64,000 nucleotides of DNA from Thiodiazotropha sp040506275 (lineage in GTDB: Bacteria; Pseudomonadota; Gammaproteobacteria; Chromatiales; Chromatiaceae): assembly GCA_040506275.1 (NCBI GenBank), contig JBEVXD010000008.1:1-64000 (forward strand), read 5' to 3'. The notes under the pieces were generated by a model that had not been told where the DNA came from, did no database searches, and saw only the letters and a list, made by a program, of their open reading frames with translations. Shown in pieces: positions 1 through 7,900 of the stretch. Positions within the stretch are counted from its first letter, which is position 1. Each line of letters opens with the position of its first letter. Made by a program: the position numbers and the translations under genes.

Positions 1-2
1 AA

Positions 3-119
3 GATATTAAGGAGTTCGAGAGAAAAACGAAAAGTTATATTCGTTTTTATAATCAGAGGCGGTTGCATTCGAGTCTGGATTACATGAGTCCAGAGGCGTT
101 CGCAAAAGCGAGTACTTAA
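3..119 (+). mobile_element. IS3-family transposase OrfB, C-terminal fragment
   Basis: An open frame enters from the left edge and encodes 38 residues ending at the TAA at 117-119. It contains FYNQRRLHSSLDYMSPEAF, the typical end of the DDE integrase domain of IS3-family OrfB. The rest of the element lies outside the window. A TG-rich stretch ending GGGGGACA at 135-142 could be the right terminal repeat, but the left end is not visible. The insertion lies at the edge of a cassette array. Confidence 0.85.
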
Positions 120-218
120 GTGTCAATTATTATTGGGGGACATCACTGCCGCTCACTGGGACGCCGCATACTGCGCGGCGCCCCTTATGTAAAACGTTAT
201 GTGAACAAGGATCGATAA

Positions 219-488
219 ATGAAGGATCAAAAAAAATCCAAAAAAAAGCTGTCGAGAGTAGAAGTACTACTTATTGTACTTAGCTTCGCACTTATTGGTG
301 GTTTTATTGGTGTGTTAGTGCGGCTTTTTTATGGCTCTATAACTATTCTCCCAATCTCTGCCTTAATGAATGATATTGGTCCAGCAATACTTATTGGAGC
401 CATTGTCGGTGGGATATTAGCCTATAAATTTCCGCGTGTGGCGTCCGTAGTAGCTTGCTCGTTACCAGTAGGATGCGAAGTAAGTTGA
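219..488 (+). CDS. small membrane protein of unknown function (cassette gene)
   Basis: 89 residues. A lysine-rich N-terminus (residues 2-12) is followed by a hydrophobic segment at about 17-37 and a second at about 50-68, so a small two-helix inner-membrane protein with a positive cytoplasmic N-terminus is likely. No family was recognised. The gene is followed at once by an attC-like hairpin site (501-554), which marks it as an integron gene cassette. The weak A+T-rich context resembles the next cassettes rather than the core genes. Confidence 0.55.
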   Translation: MKDQKKSKKKLSRVEVLLIVLSFALIGGFIGVLVRLFYGSITILPISALMNDIGPAILIGAIVGGILAYKFPRVASVVACSLPVGCEVS

Positions 489-500
489 ATGTGAGTTACC

Positions 501-554
501 AATTAACAAGCAAAGCCAGCCGACGCAGTAAACTACGCGGCTGCTTTGAGCGTT
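501..554 (+). other. attC-like integron recombination site, split by an inserted element
   Basis: Starts with AATTAACAAG and contains arms CAAAGCCAGCCG (511-522) and CGGCTGCTTTG (538-548). These are complementary except for one extra C in the first arm, the extrahelical base typical of folded attC sites. The site reaches GCGTT at 550-554, where a 166-bp element interrupts it; the rest of the core (TTAGGC) reappears at 722-727. Joined together they give GCGTTAGGC, a consensus R' core (GTTRRRY). Confidence 0.75.
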
Positions 555-720
555 GAAGCTATAGAAAAACCTAAGGGACATTTACTTATCGTGTTTTACT
601 TTAATGAAACTGGTTTTTTCTATGTGATGTAGTTAAAGAATTACGCAAGAACACAATAAATAGATAAAAATAGGTCAATATCCAGCATAGTTAATATTTC
701 AGAGATTTTTCTACATCTTC
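555..720. repeat. attC-inserted inverted-repeat element, copy 1
   Basis: 166 bp, non-coding, starting GAAGCTATAGAAAAACCT and ending in TTTTTCTACATCTTC, which are imperfect inverted repeats of about 18 bp. It is flanked on both sides by GTT (552-554 and 721-723), readable either as a 3-bp target duplication or as the two G^TT cleavage points of an integron recombination. It is closely similar along its length to 1458-1623 and 51337-51491. It carries no start codon or frame conserved among copies, so it is not a gene. Confidence 0.8.
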
Positions 721-738
721 GTTAGGCACCAGAACATA

Positions 739-1377
739 ATGATACGAAAACTTTTATATATTTTCATATTCTTATTCGGGGCATTAGCAATATATGAGGC
801 ATATGCAGTAACAATTGCATATCAAAATCTTTCTCATCAATTTGCACCCTATGCTTCAATATCACCAAAGGACTTAGGCTTAAATAAAAAGCGCCAGGAT
901 ATTTTAGTCAAAATTCAAGACCCTACTTTTTTTAAACACTCTGGGATTGAGTGGCCTAGTCCACTTACCACCACAACAATCACCCAGAGCCTGGTAAAAA
1001 AGCTTTTCTTTAAAAATTTTACGAAAGGTTTTAAGAAAATAGAGCAAACATTAATTGCTCGATTTGTTGTAAATCCAAACATATCAAAGGAAACCCAGCT
1101 TGCAGCCTTTATGTCTACCGCATATTTTGGCGATAGAGATGGAAAACAACTGTTTGGCTTTGACCAAGGGGCGCATTCTTGGTTTAACAAACCACTATCG
1201 GAATTAAATAATAACGAGTACTTATCATTACTTGCCATGCTTCCGGGGCCAAATATGCTCAAGCCAAATACAGTGGCATCGAGAGAAAGGGTGCGTCGTA
1301 TCAAACAGGTATTAAACGGTGGTTGCGTTTACAACCATGTGTCTCAAATATTCTTAGTCCAATGTTCAGAGAGGTGA
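739..1377 (+). CDS. GT51-like peptidoglycan transglycosylase-domain protein (cassette gene)
   Basis: 212 residues with an N-terminal membrane anchor (about 5-27) and a monofunctional GT51 glycosyltransferase-like domain: QDPTFFKHSGIEW at about 60-72, TTITQSLVKKLFF at about 79-91, KKIEQTLIAR at about 99-108, and a C-terminal part with FGDRDGK and LLAMLPGPN. Active family members polymerise lipid II with a Glu in the ED-x-x-F-x-x-H motif; here that position is Gln (QDPTFFKH), so polymerase activity is doubtful. It is shorter than MtgA (about 240). The gene begins 12 bases after a TTAGGC core and is followed by an attC, so it is a cassette. Confidence 0.75.
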   Translation: MIRKLLYIFIFLFGALAIYEAYAVTIAYQNLSHQFAPYASISPKDLGLNKKRQDILVKIQDPTFFKHSGIEWPSPLTTTTITQSLVKKLFFKNFTKGFKKIEQTLIARFVVNPNISKETQLAAFMSTAYFGDRDGKQLFGFDQGAHSWFNKPLSELNNNEYLSLLAMLPGPNMLKPNTVASRERVRRIKQVLNGGCVYNHVSQIFLVQCSER

Positions 1378-1386
1378 TTGTGCAAT

Positions 1387-1457
1387 GCCTAACAATCCAC
1401 TACACAAGGACAAAATTACTCGGACCTCGCTGTCACTCGGCTGCTTATGTGGGCGTT
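1387..1457 (+). other. attC-like site, split by an inserted element
   Basis: Begins with a consensus R'' box GCCTAAC (1387-1393) ten bases after the preceding gene and ends with GGGCGTT (1451-1457). The complementary end TTAGGT appears at 1625-1630, after the second copy of the inverted-repeat element; joined they give GCGTTAGGT. The internal arms pair less well than in the first and third sites, so the call rests on core boxes, position and size. Confidence 0.65.
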
Positions 1458-1623
1458 GAAGCTGTAGAAAAACCTAAGGGACATTTGCCTATCGTGCTCT
1501 ACTATAATGAAACTGGTTTTTTCTATGTGATGTACTTAAAAAAGTACGCAGGAGCGCAAAAAATGGATAAATATAGGTCAATATCCAGCACAGTAAATTT
1601 TTCAGAGGTTTTTCTACATCTTC
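1458..1623. repeat. attC-inserted inverted-repeat element, copy 2
   Basis: 166 bp, the same length as copy 1 and closely similar to it. It begins GAAGCTGTAGAAAAACCT and ends GGTTTTTCTACATCTTC, so its terminal inverted repeats are better preserved than in copy 1. It is flanked by GTT at 1455-1457 and 1624-1626. It lies precisely at the crossover point of the second attC, between the GT51 and cupin cassettes. Confidence 0.85.
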
Positions 1624-1676
1624 GTTAGGTCTCACTAAAATTTCGCATTCTCCCGAATAGTATAGGAACTCGAACT

Positions 1677-2117
1677 ATGAACAAGTACATCGTCACAACC
1701 CCAAATGACCGTCCGTCACCACTCAATGTATTTGGAACCGATGTCACCGTACTGGCGGCGGCATCACAGATAGGTGGTTACGGGATAACACACCAACAGG
1801 GTGAAGAAGGAAGCGGCCCGCCACCCCACAGTCACGGGTGGGATGAGGCGTTTTTTGTGTTGTCGGGCGATATTACATTTCAATGCGGTGAGGAAACGTA
1901 CTTATGCACACCTGGTACGCTAATCCATGTCCCTCGTAATACGATCCATTCATTCACCTATGGTACGGGCGGCGGTTCGATGCTGGAATTAACAAGTCGG
2001 GAAAGTCGATCGGCGGAAATGTTCACCGACGTGGATGCTGAGATCGATCCAGCCAATCCAGATTTCGAGAAAGCACAGGAAATACTCGAGCGAAACGGTG
2101 TTACAGTTGTGAAATAG
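1677..2117 (+). CDS. cupin-domain protein (cassette gene)
   Basis: 146 residues forming a single cupin_2 barrel. Cupin motif 1 is GPPPHSHGWDEAFFVLSGD (about 47-65), with two His and one Glu for metal binding; motif 2 is PGTLIHVPRNTIHSF (about 80-94). No signal peptide is seen, so it is probably cytoplasmic. The substrate cannot be told from the sequence. The gene starts about 50 bases after a TTAGGT cassette boundary and is followed by a well-formed attC, so it is an integron cassette. Confidence 0.85.
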   Translation: MNKYIVTTPNDRPSPLNVFGTDVTVLAAASQIGGYGITHQQGEEGSGPPPHSHGWDEAFFVLSGDITFQCGEETYLCTPGTLIHVPRNTIHSFTYGTGGGSMLELTSRESRSAEMFTDVDAEIDPANPDFEKAQEILERNGVTVVK

Positions 2118-2151
2118 CGGGTGTATTGGTCTTGAAAACGAGTGATCACAA

Positions 2152-2226
2152 GCCTTACAAACGGCTGCACTGGATATTTTGCCCCGCTGTCGCTGCGCAA
2201 AATCCCAGTGAGCCGGTGCGTTAAGC
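2152..2226 (+). other. attC-like integron recombination site
   Basis: Arms CGGCTGCACTGG (2162-2173) and CCAGTGAGCCG (2205-2215) pair except for one extra G, and an inner pair of ATTTTGC / GCAAAAT extends the hairpin. The right core is GTTAAGC (2220-2226), matching GTTRRRY. The left core GCCTTACAAAC is an imperfect R''. This is the one complete, uninterrupted attC of the left array. Confidence 0.8.
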
Positions 2227-2251
2227 ATAAAAATAAGAAAACACGATATCT

Positions 2252-2593
2252 ATGGGATTGAACAAGAAAATTATATGGAGCGTTCTCTCTGTTCAGGTAA
2301 TTATCACTTCAGTTGAATCCCTTCGCGCAATTCAGTGCCATATCGCTGGGAGTTATCAGTGCTGGCCATGGTTCTTTGCATTTTTAGTCAATTTACCAGC
2401 ATCACTTGTTGTGAACCCAATAACCGAATCAATAATTGCACAAGTCTCATATTATCCTTCTGTTGGTATTTTATTCATTGCTTACACCGTAGTCGGTACT
2501 GTCTGGTGGTCATTTCTGGTTTATATATCTGTTATGGCATTTGGCGGTATCATTAATATTCTTCGCAGGCAAAGGGGTAGACGGCATACATAA
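2252..2593 (+). CDS. small multi-pass membrane protein of unknown function (cassette gene)
   Basis: 113 residues with hydrophobic stretches at about 8-24, 38-58 and 72-102 and a basic C-terminus (RRQRGRRHT). Two Cys (CHIAGSYQC) flank a short loop after the first helix. No family is recognised. It begins about 30 bases after a GTTAAGC core, and its stop codon overlaps the next attC-like box (ATAACAAG), a common arrangement for cassette genes. Confidence 0.5.
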   Translation: MGLNKKIIWSVLSVQVIITSVESLRAIQCHIAGSYQCWPWFFAFLVNLPASLVVNPITESIIAQVSYYPSVGILFIAYTVVGTVWWSFLVYISVMAFGGIINILRRQRGRRHT

Positions 2594-2660
2594 CAAGTCG
2601 GTCAAGTTTACTGCGGGCCTCCGGCCCTGCGCGGGACCTCGGCTCGAAACCTTCCTCCTC
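2586..2660 (+). other. truncated attC-like site at the array end
   Basis: ATAACAAGTCGG at 2590-2601 resembles the left half of an attC and is followed by a GC-rich imperfect palindrome (GGGCCTCCGGCCC, 2618-2630, and GGGACCTCGG). No GTTRRRY box follows, so the right half appears lost. This probably marks the decayed end of the left cassette array. Confidence 0.45.
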
Positions 2661-2980
2661 TAGGTAGACGCCGACTTTAAAAAAATGGTGCCTGTCTAGA
2701 TAAATTAATTATAGATTCTGAACCAGATAACCAACTGGGCTAAGTTTCGCCGAAGGTGTGAAAATGACTGATCACTTCAGTCAGCGTAACCGAAGGCTTT
2801 GATGTAAAGGGGACTCCAGACCTCTGCTGTCCCACTACTTAACTATTGCGCTTGTAACTGATTCATTGCTGATGGTTTCTATTGCTGTTTTAGAATTGAG
2901 ATATATATAACAGCATAAAACAGTGAGTCACGGCCAGAAAAAACTTACAAGTCATCAGTATCTTAAATAGGTGGGGAGCC

Positions 2981-3005
2981 CCCCTCTCCCCTCGCGGGAG
3001 AGGGG
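2981..3005. repeat. palindromic repeat, CCCCTCTCCC arms, unit 1
   Basis: A perfect 10-bp inverted repeat, CCCCTCTCCC / GGGAGAGGGG, with loop CTCGC. The same arms occur again at 3124-3148 with a different loop (GTAAA). This is a REP-like interspersed unit; the absence of a T-run argues against a simple terminator. Confidence 0.7.
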
Positions 3006-3123
3006 CCGGAGGGGGAGAATGAACACCCTATTTTTCTACAACAATCAGCAAGATAAATATGAACGATCAATGCGGTTTTATTTTTCAACCGCATGAAACG
3101 CTTCGCGTACACCCTCTCCCCAA

Positions 3124-3148
3124 CCCCTCTCCCGTAAAGGGAGAGGGG
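3124..3148. repeat. palindromic repeat, CCCCTCTCCC arms, unit 2
   Basis: The second copy has arms identical to 2981-3005 and loop GTAAA. The conserved arms with unrelated loops suggest selection on, or dispersal of, the stem. Confidence 0.7.
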
Positions 3149-3423
3149 CTTTCAGAGTTGTTCTGACAAGATTGAAAGTTAATGGGACAGCAGTGAGCTT
3201 TCATGTTTAATTTCCGATACCACTGGTTATTCTGGCGAGAATGACAATGGCTTTGCCGAGTTCGAACTTCATCGTAGGGTAATTTGACGGCTGCCTGGTG
3301 ACCTTGGATACTCAAGAATGTTGGAAAATGGGCGTTTAGGTCGTTGATACCTTTACCGCTATACAGCGACGCCGAATCTGTATGTCGTAGGCTGAGTGAT
3401 AGGCGATTGAATGAGGTAGTCAT

Positions 3424-4224
3424 TTGAAAATGTTTGGTCTGATCAAAAACAAGCCACTAATGAATCAAGCTTCCATGGATTGGTTGTTTGCGGCCTTTGG
3501 CTGGTCTTTAAGAAACTTTAACGCCGATTATTTCCATACGGATACCCGACTGGTTTTACCGACCAACGAGGACTTTCCAGGTGTTGTGGATAGCACGGAA
3601 GGCATGGCGAAGCTGATATTTGAACAGGTTAAAAACTACGCCGGGGTCAGGCATTGGCCAACCTCGGTTATCGATCAAAACCAGTGCCCAATAATTGATC
3701 AGAGGCCGTTACTGTTGCAAGGCCCAATCAGAGGCGGGGATGTAGAGGGAAGTGTTGTGAATGATCAGTCGCAACGCCTGTCAATTCCCTATAACCCTCA
3801 ACAGATCAATAACCCGGAAGGGATGATCGCAAGCTTTGCGCACATCCTTGCCTACTATCTGGGACAGATGAGTCAGGAGCCACCTCCAGGGGGCGCTGAT
3901 TATTGGCCGGAAACCACGGAACTGCTGGCTATCTTTATGGGCTTTGGACTGATGTTCGCCAACAGCGCCTTCACCTTCAAGGGGGGATGCGGTAGTTGTT
4001 ATAACCCAAGTGCAGTCCGTCAGGCTGCGCTCAGTGAGTATGAGGCGACCTATGCACTGGCACTCTTTGCGGTATTAAAAGAGATCCCGAACGCAACGGT
4101 GAGCAGGCACCTGAAAAAGCATCTTCGGGGTTTCTACAAAAAGGCGGTGAAGGAGATTCAAGCCAACCAAGATGGCTTGGCGGAGTTAATGAGCACCGGG
4201 CGGGAGCTGGCACCCCAGGCCTAA
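3424..4224 (+). CDS. conserved protein of unknown function
   Basis: About 266 residues, soluble apart from a hydrophobic stretch at about 169-186 next to a GGCGSC motif (about 187-193), which could bind metal or form a disulfide. A C-terminal basic segment (HLKKHLRGFYKKAVKEI) follows. I do not recognise a characterised family. The reading frame opens with TTG at 3424, which has a GAGG ribosome site at good spacing; an in-frame ATG at 3430 is the alternative. It stands alone, with long untranslated stretches on both sides. Confidence 0.7.
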   Translation: MKMFGLIKNKPLMNQASMDWLFAAFGWSLRNFNADYFHTDTRLVLPTNEDFPGVVDSTEGMAKLIFEQVKNYAGVRHWPTSVIDQNQCPIIDQRPLLLQGPIRGGDVEGSVVNDQSQRLSIPYNPQQINNPEGMIASFAHILAYYLGQMSQEPPPGGADYWPETTELLAIFMGFGLMFANSAFTFKGGCGSCYNPSAVRQAALSEYEATYALALFAVLKEIPNATVSRHLKKHLRGFYKKAVKEIQANQDGLAELMSTGRELAPQA

Positions 4225-4965
4225 GTTGGCTGAGGGGTTTACCCGTCTCCTATTGGAGAGCATCACTAGCAAATGATAGGAGGGATATTCAAGATTTCAA
4301 GGGCAGTCACCGTTTGACTGAGGCTGGGTTTACAAGATAACAGGCGGGCGATGTCTGATAGATCTGCAACGAAAACCCACTCGCGCAGAACCACTTTCTT
4401 CCTGCTTGAGAGAACTGCTTTATCCCTTCCCTTGTATCTATCACTGTGTTGTAGTTGTTACCATAGTTTTTTGCGCTATCGAGTCAGGCTTCCGGGTCGA
4501 TATTCAACCGATCCAGGATATAAATCCCATACATGATTGTTCGTTCAATTGCACGGTAACTTTCACTTTGAAAGGACCCTGCACTCTTCCTACACTAGGA
4601 TTTAACTTCCCACGCAAGTGTTACAGAGTCGTCAACAACTCAGCAGGAGAGAGGTTTCGAACCCTGTTTAACATGGTTGGTGGGGCATCTTAGACTGAGC
4701 AAAGCACCATTTCAGAGAACAGTACACCAATTTAGGATCGACCTTCAAAGGGATTGACCATTGCCTTGTGTTCTCTGTTTCGGCGATTCATCTGCTTGGT
4801 TTCAGGCCCACTACGTCTCAGGGTCGGCTAACGCCATCTTGAGAAACAATAGTTGTTAAATGACAAAGAAAGCCGAGTAAAAATGTTTTACTCGAGAAGT
4901 TAGCAGGATGCTTATTTGTTCGTGATTTCCAACAAGTTTGATTGCCTTAATAATGGAGAAGAGCG
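4225..4965. other. intergenic region, nothing recognised
   Basis: About 740 bases. Short open frames here (for example 4406-4693) have no family resemblance, no clear ribosome site and atypical composition. The last 150 bases are A+T-rich and probably hold the promoter of the next large gene, whose GGAG ribosome site is at 4954-4957. Confidence 0.5.
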
Positions 4966-7900
4966 ATGAAACACCGTCTAGAAACAGATCTGAACGCCAC
5001 GATTACCCGCGATGATAGCGGCACCATACGGGCACTCACTTTTGCTGACAATAACTCGTCAACACCGAATAACACCTCAGCGAAGTCCCATCTACGCCGC
5101 CTCGCTGGCGAAATCGGCATCGACATCGCCGAACTCCGAGAGCTTGACCGTCATGCGACCCATGCCGAGCCCAAAAAATCAGGCCCCTCCTTTCATCTCG
5201 CCGATAAAAAGCGCTTCTTTGATACCACCACCTACGTCTATGCCCAGACATATCTCAATACACCTGTCTGGGACGCCGGGATCACAGCGACCAGAAATGA
5301 TATAACCGGGCGCATCATCTCGATAGTCAACGCAAGCAAAACGGGTATGGATGCCGAACTCCCCCCAGCACGCGACATCAACCGTTTCCGTAAACTCTTC
5401 TCTGCTGGAGAGTCAGGCCCCAACTCTGCGAAAAGCTCATCGAAACAGACGCCAGGTGCTACGACAACACAACTCTCCGAGATTCTCGGCTCATGCCTCG
5501 ATGGCTACGGAGAGGGCAAAGAGCGTGTGACGCCGGAGCTTATCTCCGGGCGCTTCTACGTCTACCAGTTTGACCGGGCACGACGTCAGCAGGACCACCT
5601 TGAGCCAATTCAAAAACAGCAGAAAAACCCTGCTGAACTGATTGAGCATGAAGACCTTCCAACCCTGCCACTCCCCAAACTCCCCGACTCAATCAAGGAG
5701 GGAAGCTGGCATCTTGTCGCGGAACTTATCATTCGACTACCTTACGAGGGACATCGGATGAACTGGCGGCTTCTGGTCAGTGTCGCAACGGGTGACATTC
5801 TCTATATGCGGGCGCTCACCTCTCATGTGAACGGACTCGTCTTCACTTACGACCCGATTGTTTCGACAGGTGACACAGCAAACGACGCCAGCCAAAGCAA
5901 TGCGGTGCTCAATCCGCTGCGGGACGATGTCGAGCTTCTTGGGCTGGACCCAGCTGTAGGCGGTACACAATCACTGTCAGGTGAATATGTCCAAGTGATC
6001 AATGTTCACAACCCAAACATTGCACCACCCACCCAACCTGAGGGTGTGGATTTTGACTACGATGTTCGCACCGATGAGTTTCTTGCGGTCAACGCCTACT
6101 ATCATAACGATCGTTTTTTCCGTCTGGTTCAGGATCTAGGATTCCCACTCGATACCTATTTCGACGGTACGAGTTTTCCAATCAACGTCGACCACAGAGG
6201 GTTCAGTGGCAGCAACAACGGCCATTGCATCGGTGATGGAGATGGCATAGACCATACCTGCTACGGCCGAATCGACAACACCGGCGGAACACCCACAGGC
6301 AATGCCTCGGACTGGTATCTGGTGCTGCACGAGCTTGGCGGTCACGGCATCCTCTACGATCATGTGAACAGTGCAAATTTTGGCTTCGCGCACAGTGCCG
6401 GCGACAGCTTCGGCATGATTCTGAATGACCCCTATTCCGGATGGCACAATGGCGGCAACAACGACCGCTTCCTGCTTTGGCCCTATTCCGCCTTAGGCCG
6501 ACGCTCAGACCGCGACCCCGCCGCCGGCTGGGGTTGGGGTGGTACCAATGATGTCGGCAGCTACTCATCCGAGCAGATCCTGTCGACGACGCTGTTCCGT
6601 GCCTATCGCAGCATCGGTGGTGATTCCACAGCGCTAACCCGACGCGAATTCTCGGCCCATCTCATGGCCTATCTTATACTCCGCGCTGTCGGCACCCTAT
6701 CCCCTGGGACAAACCCAAACTCCCCTGCAGGTTTCCTTGATGCACTGTTGACGGCCGATGCAGGTGACTGGACGACACGAGGCCTCTCGGGTGACGCCTA
6801 CGCAAAGGTCCTAGAGTGGTCTTTCGAGAGACAGGATTTGAACGACGGTGATCCACCACTCGTCGATGTCTATATCGATGATGGACGTAGCGGTGAATAC
6901 GAATATCTTGCCGACCACCGTGCTACCACAACCATCTGGAATCGACATCAGCCCGATGGTGCAGGAATACATCAGGATCCGGTGATCGGTACAAACTACG
7001 CCTATGTCCGAGTTAAAAACCGCGGCAGCTCGACTGCCAACCTGGTCAATGTTCGGGGTTTTCACTGCAAGCCACTAGCGGGACACGTCTGGCCTGTGGA
7101 CTTCAAAACCATGGATACAACGGAGATCGGGGCACCCTCGATCCAGCCGGCCGATGGCGAAGAGATTGTCGTCGGTCCCTTCGCTTGGATTCCCAACCCG
7201 AACGAAGACGGCGATGACAGCATGATGATGGTGGTCTCAGCTGAAGGCGACCCCGATAATGCAGACAAATATCATGCAGGCCGCACCATCGAGGATTGGC
7301 GGCTCGTACCCAACGACAACAACATCTCGATTCGGACTGTGCAGCTCCGCCCTCGGCTTGTCACCGTACTGCCTGATGCAGGAGCCTTCATGAATGTCTG
7401 TGTCGGCAGATCAAAGGACATGATACTGACACTCTCCAATAGTGGATTTGGCATGCTCTCGATTACCAACATCGTTTCGAATTCGGGCGAATTCGTTGCG
7501 CCTGGTGTCAACGCCTACCCAATTGTGATCGACTCAGGAGACAGTATCGACATCCCCATACGCTTCCAGCCCACCTCTTTTGGCAACAAGACGGGATTGA
7601 TCAGAATCTTCTCAAATGATCCTGACGGGATTCGCGTGCTCAATGTCTCAGGCAAAGCGGCACCGCCACGCCTGGTTTCAGTCATCGCAGACAATGGCGA
7701 TTTCGGCAACACCTGCGTCGGTGATTTCACCGACCGGATGTTGACCCTATCTAACAGTGCCCACTGCCCACTGACTATCCAGAGTATCGCCTCATCGAGC
7801 ACCGACTTTGACCTCCCAAGCGTGCAGAGTTTCCCCATCTTGATCGGCGCGGGCGACAGCCTCCAAATCCCAATACGATTCCAGCCGTCCAGCTTAGGTA

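Larger units (their letters stand above)
2661..3423. other. intergenic region with hairpins, no gene recognised
   Basis: About 760 bases without a credible gene. It contains two GC-rich hairpins listed separately and a further inverted repeat TGCGGTT..AACCGCA at 3070-3092. The rest has no features that I can name; it separates the cassette array from the next conserved gene. Confidence 0.6.

Noticed and set aside
1323..1628. Plus-strand open frame running from the GT51 gene through the inserted element
   Set aside because: It crosses an attC and the inverted-repeat element, and the frame is not kept in the other copies of the element.
4406..4693. 95-codon open frame between two conserved genes
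   Set aside because: No ribosome site, no family resemblance and atypical composition.
6203..6568. Open frames opposite the large peptidase-like gene
   Set aside because: Arg/His/Cys-rich shadows of a GC-rich coding sequence, with no start signals or domains.
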